Assembly: GCF_007741495.1 (NCBI RefSeq)
Contig: NZ_CP036262.1
Location: 2,356,001 to 2,420,000 of the forward strand
Source: Roseimaritima multifibrata
Lineage (GTDB): Bacteria; Planctomycetota; Planctomycetia; Pirellulales; Pirellulaceae
Length of the DNA stretch: 64,000 nt
Direction: 5' to 3'
The position numbers were made by a program, and so were the translations under genes. The notes below the pieces were generated by a model that was not told the origin of the DNA, did no database searches, and saw nothing but the letters and a program-made list of their open reading frames with translations. Shown here piece by piece: positions 18,396-26,461 of the stretch; position 1 is the first letter of the stretch, and each line of letters begins with the position of its first letter.

Positions 18396-19568
18396 TTAGG
18401 TTTGTCGTCGGCCAATGGCGGCTTGAATTCCGGCGGAGGTCTTGTGGATCAGTAGCGTCGCTTCGGGACGGTGTTGTCCCTTTTTATCGGCTAGTTTCGG
18501 GCGGATTTTTTCGGGCCGCAAGTCCGAACCGCGGACCTTGATTTCTTGTAACCGTACGTCTTGCTGGACGGCTGCACGCTTAATGGCCTTCATGTCGGCT
18601 GATCCGCGCCAGAGGACTTCGTACCCGACCGCTAGAGGGTGGGGCGGAGGGGCGGCGGAAGTTAAAAATCCTGCCGGTCCGCCAACCAATTGCAGGTTCT
18701 GGGCGACTGCAAATGCAACCGTTAAACCTGCCGCTCGGACGGCAGGGTCAAGGTCGATCAACCAAGCATCTGCAGACGCGACGGTTTCGACGGGGTATTC
18801 ACGTTCCCAGGACGTTGCGGCGTACTCTTCGGCAGTGGCGAAGAAGGTAACCGGTTCGCGATCGCGGTAAACACGCGTCGCTCGTCGACCGCCGCAAGCG
18901 ACCGGTTCCGGGAAATCGCCGAACCATGCGACTTGTTGGCGAACACTCCCACGGCAACTGATCCACTCAAGTTCCGCTGCCTCTTCCCAACTGTCAGGGA
19001 CTTCGGCTGCCGGCGCCAGTTTGATGGCCGTTCCCAGCGAGCGATCGACCAAACGTTGCATGGTTTCTAAATCGGGCAGGTAGCCTTGCGGATCGGAATG
19101 ACGTTTCTCATCCGCTCGGCGGTCCGGGTCTAGATGGACGTAAGACTGTTGGTAGCAGTCAGGCAGATCCTCTGCTTTTACGCATACGACCGCAGAATGG
19201 TACGTATTGGCGACGGCCGCGGACTGGAGGTTGTAGGCGACCACTGCCGCCATCACCGGATCGGAATCGATGGCCACAACCGGACCTCGCTGGCGGAGCG
19301 CGATCGCGTCGCCGCCGACTCCACTGCAGATATCGACGATCGATCGCCCGCTTGGGAAGCGAGCCGCTTTGTAGTGGGCGGTCCAGCGATCGGATGCTTG
19401 TTCGGCGGCCCTTTGGGTGCCAAGCCAAAAGCCATCCCCCAGTTTGTCTTGCAGTTTCGGCAAGATCTGAGCGAATTGGCCAACCCAGCGAGTCGCCTCG
19501 TTGCCGAGCTCCACGCGCATCCGTTTGATGGCTGCCGGAGTTGGCGCTTTCGCATACTCCAACACCAC
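18396..19568 (-). CDS. class I SAM-dependent methyltransferase with THUMP-like C-terminus
   Basis: Motif I for S-adenosylmethionine binding is plain (IVDICSGVGGDAIAL, followed by VVAIDSDPVM), and a post-I region with HLDPDRRADEKR follows. The C-terminal 100 residues, ending in a KGQHRPEATLLIHKT segment, fit the THUMP-like domain of this family; an RNA or nucleotide target is likely but not shown. The first canonical start is GTG 19568, without a ribosome site. Upstream the frame stays open and encodes CPLTDAQIVASLAGNPQLKN, which reads like real protein, yet has no ATG, GTG or TTG. The true start may be non-standard or lie inside gmd, whose stop is just upstream on the same strand. Confidence 0.7.
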   Translation of the reverse strand: MVLEYAKAPTPAAIKRMRVELGNEATRWVGQFAQILPKLQDKLGDGFWLGTQRAAEQASDRWTAHYKAARFPSGRSIVDICSGVGGDAIALRQRGPVVAIDSDPVMAAVVAYNLQSAAVANTYHSAVVCVKAEDLPDCYQQSYVHLDPDRRADEKRHSDPQGYLPDLETMQRLVDRSLGTAIKLAPAAEVPDSWEEAAELEWISCRGSVRQQVAWFGDFPEPVACGGRRATRVYRDREPVTFFATAEEYAATSWEREYPVETVASADAWLIDLDPAVRAAGLTVAFAVAQNLQLVGGPAGFLTSAAPPPHPLAVGYEVLWRGSADMKAIKRAAVQQDVRLQEIKVRGSDLRPEKIRPKLADKKGQHRPEATLLIHKTSAGIQAAIGRRQT

Positions 19569-19638
19569 GTTTTTTAACTGGGGATTGCCAGCAAGCGATG
19601 CGACGATCTGGGCATCCGTAAGCGGGCAGGCGATAGCG

Positions 19639-20673
19639 CTAGTCCTTCTGAGAGCTGTCGGAGCCAGCGAAACTTGCTGCGTGGGCTTCGCGTTTGGCGA
19701 GGTCCAGGTCGTGGTCGACCATGATGCGTGCTAGTTCCCGAAGATCGGTTTCCGCGGTCCAGCCAAGCTTCTCTTTTGCCTTGGTGGGGTCGCCAAGAAG
19801 CAATTCCACTTCGGCGGGGCGGAAGTATCGTGGGTCGATTTCCACGTACTGTTGCCAGTCCAGATCCAACTGTCCAAAAACCAATTCCAAGAACGCGCGG
19901 ACGGTTTGGGTTTCCCCTGTCGCGATCACGTAGTCGTCGGGTTTGTCCTGCTGCAGGATCGCCCACATCGCTTTCACGTAATCTTTGGCGTAGCCCCAGT
20001 CACGTTTGGCATCAAGGTTTCCGAGGTACAGTTTTTTCTGTAGCCCCATCTTGATCCGGGTGGCGGCTCGCGTGATTTTGCGGGTCACAAAGGTTTCGCC
20101 GCGACGCTCGGATTCGTGATTAAATAGAATCCCGTTGCAGGCGTACATGTCGTAGCTTTCGCGGTAGTTTATCGTTTGGTGAAACGCGTAAACCTTGGCA
20201 CAAGCATACGGAGATTGCGGATTGAACGGAGTCGTTTCGCGCTGCGGCGTCTCCATGACGTCGCCATACATTTCGCTGCTGGAAGCCTGGTAAACCCGGA
20301 CCGGCTTGCGAGCGTGCAGCAGACGCGCTGCTTCAAGAACATTTAAGGCTCCAACGCCCACCGTCTGCAGCGTGTAAACCGGTTGATCGAACGAGACCCG
20401 AACGTGGCTCTGGGCACCCAGGTTGTAGATTTCGTCCGGTTCGATTTCAAGCACCAGATTCGTCAATGCCTGGCCGTCGGTTAGGTCGCCATAGTGCAAC
20501 CGCAACTCGCTTTTTTCATGCGGGTCACAGTAGATATGCTCGATCCGTTCCGTCGAAAAAGTGCTGCTTCTGCGCACTAGTCCGTGGACCTTATAACCCT
20601 TGTCCAGAAGCAATTCGGCCAAATAACTGCCATCCTGGCCGGTGATCCCGGTGATCAATGCCGACTTGCTCAT
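19639..20673 (-). CDS. gmd: GDP-mannose 4,6-dehydratase
   Basis: A 344-residue short-chain dehydrogenase/reductase that turns GDP-D-mannose into GDP-4-keto-6-deoxymannose, the branch point to GDP-L-fucose, GDP-rhamnose and perosamine. Seen in the sequence: the NAD(P) loop [10 protein letters not shown] (residues 9-18), the RRSS segment typical of Gmd, the catalytic YxxxK as YACAK (Tyr 156, Lys 160) after SSSEMYGDV, and the [17 protein letters not shown] block. Length and order match Gmd closely. No fucose synthase or other nucleotide-sugar gene lies beside it; the Wzc/sugar transferase genes are 6 kb away and may use the product. Cytosolic. Confidence 0.93.
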   Translation of the reverse strand: MSKSALITGITGQDGSYLAELLLDKGYKVHGLVRRSSTFSTERIEHIYCDPHEKSELRLHYGDLTDGQALTNLVLEIEPDEIYNLGAQSHVRVSFDQPVYTLQTVGVGALNVLEAARLLHARKPVRVYQASSSEMYGDVMETPQRETTPFNPQSPYACAKVYAFHQTINYRESYDMYACNGILFNHESERRGETFVTRKITRAATRIKMGLQKKLYLGNLDAKRDWGYAKDYVKAMWAILQQDKPDDYVIATGETQTVRAFLELVFGQLDLDWQQYVEIDPRYFRPAEVELLLGDPTKAKEKLGWTAETDLRELARIMVDHDLDLAKREAHAASFAGSDSSQKD

Positions 20674-20734
20674 CTCGTCCGTTCTCGTCGTTAGGGTTTG
20701 CCCTAGCGGGCGGTATAATTTCCGCAGCTTACGC

Positions 20735-22705
20735 TTATTCTCCAGTCGCTGCCAAGCCCGAGTCGGAAACGGGGGGCTCGGGCGATGTTAGCAGCGAAAC
20801 AACAATCAGCGTGAGGAACGCCAATGGGATCGTGACGATGCCGGGCTGCGTGAACGGGGCCCAGGCAAGTTCCGGATCCCATCCGTAAACCTGTTTGTAG
20901 GTATCGCTGCTTAGCAGGATCCAGCCCAGCGAGCTGACCATGCCGACGATAACGCTGGAAATCACTCCCTGGCGAGTCGTTCGTTTCCAGAACAGCAGCA
21001 TGACCAACGCCGGTAAGTTGGCACTTGCGGCCACACTAAAGGCCCAGCCGACCAGATAGCTGACGTTCATTTTTTGGAACAAAATTCCAAGTACGATCGC
21101 GATCGCTCCGACGACGACGGCGGCCATTTTCGCGATTCGAACTTGTTGATGGTCGGTCATTTTCCATCCCAAGTACCCGCCCAAGAGGTCATGAGCGACG
21201 GCACCGCTGGAGGCCAGGATCAGACCGCTGACGGTTCCCAGAACGGTTGTAAATGCGATCGCCGAGATAATCGCGAACAGCAATTGGCTGAGGCTCTGGG
21301 CAAGTAGCGGAGCCGCCATGTTGTTCGATTGCACGTCCAACGCACCGCTGGTCATCGCTCCAAGTCCTAAATACAGCGTCAGGACGTAGAAGAACCCGAT
21401 ACTTGCGATCCCAACGATCGTGCTCTTGCGGGCCGCTGCGCCGTCTTTGACCGTGTAATAGCGGATCAGGATATGGGGCAGGGAGGCGGTGCCGCAGAAG
21501 AGAGCCAGCATTAAGGAGAGGAAGTTGATTCGGTCGCGGACAAGTTTTCCTGAATCATCCGACGCTTCGCCACGAATCCCCGCAAATTTTGGGTGCTCGC
21601 CCGGACGCATGATTCGGCTTCCTGCAGTCGGTTTTTGGAAATAGACTTCGGTCGTCGTTCCATCGGCGTGACGGACAACCCGGTTGCCCCAGAGGACGAC
21701 TTCGCTGTCTTGAAGCGTTTTGAAGAATTCGATCGGTCCCAGCGGTCCGGTCTCGGTTTGTCCATCGGGAAGTTTGGTGACGTGGCCCACCGGGTGCAGA
21801 ACCCGTTCCCCTTCGCCCTCGCCAAGGGGCAGGCCGCCAATGAACGTGTTCCCATCCCGTTTGGAAACGGACTGAGCTTCGCGAAGCAGTATTTTTCCTT
21901 CTTCGGCAATTTTGTCGTAAACCGTGTACCCGCCGTCGGCGTCTTGCAGTCGGACTAAGGATTCCTCTTTCCAGCCGTCCTCGTCCGGGAGGATGGCACG
22001 GCCGTCAATCTCTTTGCCCGCAAGTGCCTCGGCGTCAAAGGGGCCTAGTTGCTGAAGGGCGTACCCATCGGTCCCCCCATCGGAAACGTTTAGGCCGCGC
22101 TGCAGAACCATGACCGTTAGCACAAGGCTAAAGATAACCAGCAGCGATCCCTTCAAAAATTGGACCCAGGTCGTGGAAACCATGCCGGCGGTAATCACGA
22201 TCACGATGACCACCGCACCCACCATGACAACTCCGGCCCAGTAAGGCAGACCCATCAGGGGTTGGATTAATGTCCCTGCACCAACCATTTGCGGGATCAA
22301 GTAAAAAACGCTGACAGCAAGCGTGCTGATACCGGCGGCTAGTTTGATGCCCGGTGAATTGAAGCGAGCATCGAGAGCGTCGGCAAAGGTAAACTTGCCC
22401 ATCCGTTTCATCGGTTCGGCGATGACAAATAGGGCGACGATCCAGCCGGCTAGGTAGCCAATCGAATAGAGGAATCCGTCGTAACCGTAGGCGGCGATCA
22501 TCCCGCAAATGCCCAGGAAGGACGCGGCGGAAAGGTAGTCGCCTGCGAAGGCAATGCCGTTCACTGCCCACGGAATTTCACCATGAGCGGTAAAAAAGCC
22601 AGCCGACGAGTTCGCCTTGCGACCCATCCAAAAGCTAATGCCAATTGTTACGAGGACAAAGGCGAAGAAGATGCCAACCGTCGTGTAGGAAAACTCGTAA
22701 ATCAT
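20735..22705 (-). CDS. sodium:solute symporter, acetate (ActP) type, with insertion
   Basis: A 656-residue SSS-family transporter, inner membrane. The N-terminus matches acetate permeases ([29 protein letters not shown], here with the D-Y-L-S-A-A-S-F signature), and the [14 protein letters not shown] segment is also typical. E. coli ActP has 549 residues; the extra length is a hydrophilic insertion of about 120 residues between membrane segments near residues 210-345, rich in Asp, Glu and Gly. It is translationally coupled (ATGA) to the DUF485 gene upstream, the same pairing as yjcH-actP in enterobacteria. Likely substrate acetate or another short organic acid; the insertion may be a lineage-specific periplasmic or cytoplasmic module. 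Confidence 0.88.
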   Translation of the reverse strand: MIYEFSYTTVGIFFAFVLVTIGISFWMGRKANSSAGFFTAHGEIPWAVNGIAFAGDYLSAASFLGICGMIAAYGYDGFLYSIGYLAGWIVALFVIAEPMKRMGKFTFADALDARFNSPGIKLAAGISTLAVSVFYLIPQMVGAGTLIQPLMGLPYWAGVVMVGAVVIVIVITAGMVSTTWVQFLKGSLLVIFSLVLTVMVLQRGLNVSDGGTDGYALQQLGPFDAEALAGKEIDGRAILPDEDGWKEESLVRLQDADGGYTVYDKIAEEGKILLREAQSVSKRDGNTFIGGLPLGEGEGERVLHPVGHVTKLPDGQTETGPLGPIEFFKTLQDSEVVLWGNRVVRHADGTTTEVYFQKPTAGSRIMRPGEHPKFAGIRGEASDDSGKLVRDRINFLSLMLALFCGTASLPHILIRYYTVKDGAAARKSTIVGIASIGFFYVLTLYLGLGAMTSGALDVQSNNMAAPLLAQSLSQLLFAIISAIAFTTVLGTVSGLILASSGAVAHDLLGGYLGWKMTDHQQVRIAKMAAVVVGAIAIVLGILFQKMNVSYLVGWAFSVAASANLPALVMLLFWKRTTRQGVISSVIVGMVSSLGWILLSSDTYKQVYGWDPELAWAPFTQPGIVTIPLAFLTLIVVSLLTSPEPPVSDSGLAATGE

Positions 22706-22941
22706 TCTTCAGTTCCTTCTGCACGACAGAGGAAGCCATAAATCAAAGCCAAAATCAATGCCGCAATGATCAGGAAAAAACCATACAGGATCGCAAGGTT
22801 TAAGCCCCCCAAAGGACGCCATTCCATCGCCGTGGGTGCAAATGCACACAACAGCATGAAACCTAGATACATTGCTGTGTAGATGAAAAACAACAGCCAA
22901 CCAAGTCTCTGGTTGTACTGCCGGGGCTCCTGTTTCGACAT
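22702..22941 (-). CDS. DUF485 small membrane protein, partner of acetate symporter
   Basis: A 79-residue protein with two membrane segments (about 15-35 and 47-68) and the RLGWLLFFIYTAMYLGFM pattern of DUF485 (YjcH-like). It overlaps the symporter start by 4 bp, so both are made together. Family members almost always precede an ActP-type symporter; the exact role is unknown, perhaps assembly or regulation of the transporter. Confidence 0.85.
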   Translation of the reverse strand: MSKQEPRQYNQRLGWLLFFIYTAMYLGFMLLCAFAPTAMEWRPLGGLNLAILYGFFLIIAALILALIYGFLCRAEGTEE

Positions 22942-23132
22942 CCGCGGGCGCCTTCAGTTCATTTGGGTGGGGACGCTCCAACCGAGCGACCGATAAATCT
23001 TTGATCCAGAGTGTAACCGGAATCGGGACCGTTTGTGAGGCGATTAGGGTGGACTCGTTTGCAGTAAAGTGAATCGATCGATTTTCAGGGAAGAGGGAAT
23101 GCTCGATGGGCACTATTGAGAAAGGTTTTTGA

Positions 23133-23681
23133 ATGAAATCGCTTCGCTTGCAGCCGATGCAGAAGTTTTCTGTGCCGGCAAAACCGGATGTCGTCATGCA
23201 GCGATTTCGAGAATCGCTTCCGTTGCTTGAGTCTGCAGAGCACACTTCGATGGCCGGCCGAGTCGTCGATTTTCGAATCGCACCGTCGAAGCAACGATTT
23301 TGGTCCCCGCATCTCTCGGTGCAGGTGGGCGAGCCGGTCGGACCTTGGTCAGGTGGGGCGCAGGAAGGGGAGGGTGGCGCGGAAGATGAGATGTCCGAAA
23401 TAATCGCTCGTTTTTCGCCTCGTCCGGAAATTTGGACGATGGTGATGGCGATCTATTTCGCCGCGGCAATTTGCATGTTGGCCGCGTCGATATTCGCCTA
23501 CGCGCAGTGGTTCCTCGGGCGGATGCCGTGGGCACTGTTCGCTTGGCCTGCCGGGCTGCTGATTATTGGGGCGCTGCACGGAGCCAGTTTGGTAGGTCAG
23601 TCGTTGAGTGAAGATCAGATGGAAGAATTGCAGGGCAGGCTAGAGCAGTTAGTTGCATTGGCCTTTCCAGCGGAGTCGTAA
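23133..23681 (+). CDS. hypothetical protein with two C-terminal membrane segments
   Basis: A 182-residue protein I do not recognise. Residues 1-70 are soluble with basic character; a short Gly/Glu-rich linker (near 80-90) follows; then two membrane segments, near 103-125 (MAIYFAAAICMLAASIFAYA) and 133-152. The tail is a short amphipathic helix (SEDQMEELQGRLEQLVALA). ATG 23133 has AAAGG at 8-base spacing. It diverges from the DUF485-symporter pair with 191 bp between. It is likely an inner membrane protein; no function can be proposed. Confidence 0.6.
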   Translation: MKSLRLQPMQKFSVPAKPDVVMQRFRESLPLLESAEHTSMAGRVVDFRIAPSKQRFWSPHLSVQVGEPVGPWSGGAQEGEGGAEDEMSEIIARFSPRPEIWTMVMAIYFAAAICMLAASIFAYAQWFLGRMPWALFAWPAGLLIIGALHGASLVGQSLSEDQMEELQGRLEQLVALAFPAES

Positions 23682-23863
23682 AGCATTGACTCGCATTTTT
23701 CAGATGCATGTTGGCGAAGTCCCGGCCCGCTATGCAACAGTCTGTCGACTTCGTGATTGCCACCTGCGAAACGCGACACTATCTCGGCCGGTTAGCGTCG
23801 CTTCACTCTCCGTTTGCAAAGGGCGGCACGGTCGCCGCGGCTGGCAGGTCAGCCAGTTGCAAA

Positions 23864-24160
23864 TCATGCGCGGGCGGCTTGGCGGGGCCCACGTGCTAGG
23901 AGGACTGCGCGTCGTTGGGCAACGATGTCGTATCGCTGAAGGACCAGTTGCGCCAGGTCACCGATGTGATGGAGTTCCCCTTTCTTGCCGTCATATAGGG
24001 GAACGCTGCGGCTCAGTTGAGGCAGCGGGCGCTGGAGTTCGACTGGCATTGCTCGTGGGTGGGAGCTTGCTTGTTGCCGAGATTTTGGGGCGGGGGAAGC
24101 CGCCCTGGAGGCAGAGGAATGGTCTTCAGTCGCCGCAGGAAAAAGTAGCAATTGAGTCAT
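23864..24160 (-). CDS. small hypothetical protein, 98 aa
   Basis: Starts MTQLLLFPAA, followed by a Ser/Ala/Pro-rich segment and a more ordered second half with LYDGKKGELHHIGDLAQLVLQRYDIVAQRR, which has the look of a short helical domain. No signal peptide is evident. Ribosome site is weak. A plus-strand frame overlaps the same DNA but is Arg/Gly-rich and unlike a protein. The gene sits downstream of a run of hairpins (24185-24251) that would lie in its 5' leader. Function unknown; existence is moderately supported by the protein-like second half only. Confidence 0.45.
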   Translation of the reverse strand: MTQLLLFPAATEDHSSASRAASPAPKSRQQASSHPRAMPVELQRPLPQLSRSVPLYDGKKGELHHIGDLAQLVLQRYDIVAQRRAVLLARGPRQAARA

Positions 24161-24184
24161 CGTCGGTACTCGCTAGCAGGCTAG

Positions 24185-24251
24185 GGTGAAAGTCCTTTCA
24201 CCACTTGCCTGAACAAGGGATGAGAGATTCCTTGTGGGACGTCTGTCCCAC
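24185..24251. other. three consecutive hairpins in an intergenic leader (candidate structured RNA)
   Basis: Three inverted repeats in 67 bp: GGTGAAAG/CTTTCACC (24185-24202), ACAAGG/CCTTGT (24213-24235), and GTGGGAC-GTCT-GTCCCAC (24234-24251, perfect 7 bp). A fourth, TTAGG/CCTAA, lies at 24283-24297. The region separates two minus-strand genes and would form the 5' leader of the 98-aa gene. Possible readings: attenuator, small RNA, protein-binding leader, or remnant of a mobile RNA. No known riboswitch consensus was recognised. Confidence 0.4.
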
Positions 24252-24326
24252 TGAAACCAATCATCGCTACCCGACGGACACGTTAGGTCACGCCTAAAAA
24301 AGAAGTCCTTTGCTACCGCCGATTCG

Positions 24327-24998
24327 CTACCGTCGATTGGCGCTGAAGATCAGGTAAGCCAGCGTGGCGACTGCCTGGAGCGTGCCAGCGACATACGTTA
24401 GGGCGGCCGCATTTAGGACCTTGGAAACGTACTGGGATTCGTAATCGGTAATGATTCCCTGGGCTACCAATTGGCGTTTCGCGCGGGCGCTGGCGTCAAA
24501 TTCTACGGGCAGGTTAATTACCTGAAAGAAAACGATCGCTGCGAAGGCAATGATCCCGATCCAGAGGAGTGGTGTGAACCCGGTGAGCATCCCGCCGATG
24601 AACATTAGCATGGCGGCATTGGAGCCAAAGCTGGCTGCGGGGACCGCTGCGTTTCGGATCACTAGCGGGGCGTAACGCTCGGCGTCCTGCATCGCGTGAC
24701 CCGCCTCGTGGCAGGCGACTCCGACGGCTGCCATCGATTGCGCCCCGTAAACTTCTGGGCTCAGTCGTAGGACCTTGGCGCTGGGGTCGTAGTGGTCTGA
24801 CAGAGTCCCCCCGATTGGTTCGATCTGGACCGATTGCAGGCCTGCGGAATCGAGCATCAGCCGCGCCGCTTGGAAGCCGGTCATCCGAGCTGGCTCTTCG
24901 GACATCTTTCGGAACGTCGATTTGACCTTCCACTGGGCGTACATGCCGAGAAGGAAGAATGGCCCCACAAACAAGAAGTACATCGGGTCGAAAAACAT
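24327..24998 (-). CDS. YugP-type zinc metallopeptidase, membrane
   Basis: A 223-residue membrane protease of the YugP family. The zinc motif HEAGH covers residues 97-101 (VACHEAGHAMQDAERY), with the typical third-ligand region PVEFDASARAKR further on. There is an N-terminal membrane segment (about 8-22) and hydrophobic segments near 128-165 and at the C-terminus. The length matches the family (about 225-230 residues). Substrates are not established for this family; a role in membrane protein quality control is often assumed. It ends 166 bp upstream of the 98-aa gene on the same strand. Confidence 0.85.
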   Translation of the reverse strand: MFFDPMYFLFVGPFFLLGMYAQWKVKSTFRKMSEEPARMTGFQAARLMLDSAGLQSVQIEPIGGTLSDHYDPSAKVLRLSPEVYGAQSMAAVGVACHEAGHAMQDAERYAPLVIRNAAVPAASFGSNAAMLMFIGGMLTGFTPLLWIGIIAFAAIVFFQVINLPVEFDASARAKRQLVAQGIITDYESQYVSKVLNAAALTYVAGTLQAVATLAYLIFSANRR

Positions 24999-25425
24999 GA
25001 TCGGTCTATCCAGCGCAAAGGGTCTGCCGTGCTGACAGTCAGCAGGTCGTACTGCTAATCATAGGCAACTGCCGTGCCGATCCGCCCTCTCTGCTTCGCT
25101 TTCTAGCCGATTCTTGTCCCGGCAAAAAACTTTTCCCAGGAAAAAACAAAAAGCATCCGAGGTGGACACTTGGGTTTTGCATCGAGGCAGGGTGCCCAAA
25201 AAATAGGCAGGTCGGCCAATGCCTGTCGGTTGTGCATGGGCATTCTGTGGCTGCACAGTTTGCGTGCGTTTTCCCTAAGTCCTTATGCTTGCATGACTTC
25301 CGGGTTCTCTTTTGCCAGCAAAGAAAGATTGGGGTGTTCTCTCAGCGAGGTCCGACCGGCCGCCGCTGAGCTCCGTTCTTCATTTCAGTCTCACGGCCTG
25401 CCGAGCCATCCGCAAAAGGAATTCG
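24999..25425. other. intergenic region between divergent genes
   Basis: A 427-bp gap that must contain promoters for the protease (minus) and the ribbon-helix-helix protein (plus). Near 25120-25150 there is an A-rich stretch with an imperfect inverted repeat TTTTCCCAGGAAAA. The short frames in it are not protein-like. No RNA gene or repeat family was recognised. Confidence 0.45.
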
Positions 25426-26052
25426 ATGAATACCCCTCAGCCGTCCACTCCATTCAGCATGCTTTCCGCTTCCGATTATTCTTCGCAAAATAAATCTCCC
25501 GAAGCGTCCCAGGCTCCGGTTGCCGAGGCCGAGAGTCGTGCCGAAGGTGGGGCAGTTGAGCGACTGCAGTTGCCTCCTATCACTCCAGGTTTGCACCCCC
25601 AGCAGCGGGCCGACGAAGTTCTTCGTCTGGCTCAGGAAGCGTTTGCTCAAACCGGTAAGTGGGTTCTCTTCTATCGTGAGATGATGGGAGTGGATGGAGT
25701 CGTGCGGCAGTTGTTCCCAGAGGCAGAGGATTTACGAGCCTTTGAAACCACCCCCCAGTTTGCCCAGTTGCTGGAAATAATGACCGCTGTGAGGGCGCAT
25801 GATTCAGGGAAGGTCGACGAGCTTGAGCCTCAGAAAATGATCACCGTCCGCTTGCCGAAGAGCCAGCATGAGGCGATGAAGGTCGAGGCGAAGGAGCACG
25901 GGACCAGCATCAACAAGCTTTGTATCAGCAAGCTCCTGTTGCCGATCCGAGCCGAATTTGTGCCGGCGGAAAAAGGGAAGGTTCGTGGTCGCAAGCCAGG
26001 TCCTCAGGGGCCGCTTAATCGGGTCGCTGAAAACCTTCCAACCGATGTCTAG
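25426..26052 (+). CDS. ribbon-helix-helix (Arc/HicB-like) protein
   Basis: 208 residues from ATG 25426, which has AAAAGGA upstream; the longer frame from 25312 has no such site. Residues 1-55 are flexible. A helical domain follows (LHPQQRADEVLRLAQEAFAQ to about residue 125). Residues 138-171 (MITVRLPKSQHEAMKVEA, then HGTSINKLCISKLL) are a clear ribbon-helix-helix DNA-binding unit of the kind found in HicB-type antitoxins and Arc repressors, with a basic tail (KVRGRKPGPQG). No toxin gene lies next to it, so a stand-alone DNA-binding regulator or nucleoid protein is likelier than an antitoxin. Confidence 0.65.
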   Translation: MNTPQPSTPFSMLSASDYSSQNKSPEASQAPVAEAESRAEGGAVERLQLPPITPGLHPQQRADEVLRLAQEAFAQTGKWVLFYREMMGVDGVVRQLFPEAEDLRAFETTPQFAQLLEIMTAVRAHDSGKVDELEPQKMITVRLPKSQHEAMKVEAKEHGTSINKLCISKLLLPIRAEFVPAEKGKVRGRKPGPQGPLNRVAENLPTDV

Positions 26053-26151
26053 GGATATCGCTCAATGTGGACGAAAGCTCCATTAGCCAAGAAGACGCCG
26101 ACGCGAGTTTAGAGGGTATTTTTAAAAGCCCCGCGTCGGGTGATGGGGACG

Positions 26152-26430
26152 CTCCACCTTCTTAGCGGAACGGCGCGAGCCGTCCGGCAGTATCTCCTGC
26201 AACCCCACGTATTGGCCGGATCGTCTCTCGCCAATTCGCCAAGAGCTCCACCTTTCTTAGCGGAACGGCGCGAGCCGTCCGGCAGTATCTCCTGGAACCC
26301 CACGGATTGGCAGGATCGTCTCGCGCCAATTCGCCAAGAGCTCCACCTTTCTTAGCGGAACGGCGCGAGCCGTCCGGCAGTGGCTCCTGAGACCCCACGT
26401 ATTAGCAGGACGGCTCGCGCCGTTCCGCTA
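26152..26430. repeat. REP array: three ~95-bp tandem copies plus inverted end copy
   Basis: Lies between convergent genes. The 39-bp core (CTCCACCTT, TTAGCGGAACGG, CGCGAGCCGTCCGGCAG) begins at 26152, 26246 and 26341, giving periods of 94 and 95 bp. At 26407-26430 a perfect 24-bp reverse complement of the core (starting GGACGGCTCGCG) closes the array. Each core can itself fold, GGAACGGC with GCCGTCC around a GCGA loop. Between cores are GTATCTCCTG and CCAATTCGCCAAGAG segments. The same core occurs once at 16990-17025, so it is a dispersed family. Confidence 0.9.
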
Positions 26431-26461
26431 AAAACTACCGTACCCTTGGGGCTTCCGAACC

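Noticed and set aside
23653-24189. Plus-strand 178-codon frame
   Set aside because: Arg/Gly/Cys-rich, overlaps the hypothetical gene at its 5' end and the 98-aa gene; unlike a protein.
24161-24326. Group II intron
   Set aside because: Only one short resemblance (GGTGAAAGTCC); no domain V-like hairpin or reverse transcriptase nearby.
25312-25425. Extended N-terminus of the ribbon-helix-helix protein
   Set aside because: No ribosome site at 25312, and the 38 added residues are low-complexity; ATG 25426 has AAAAGGA.
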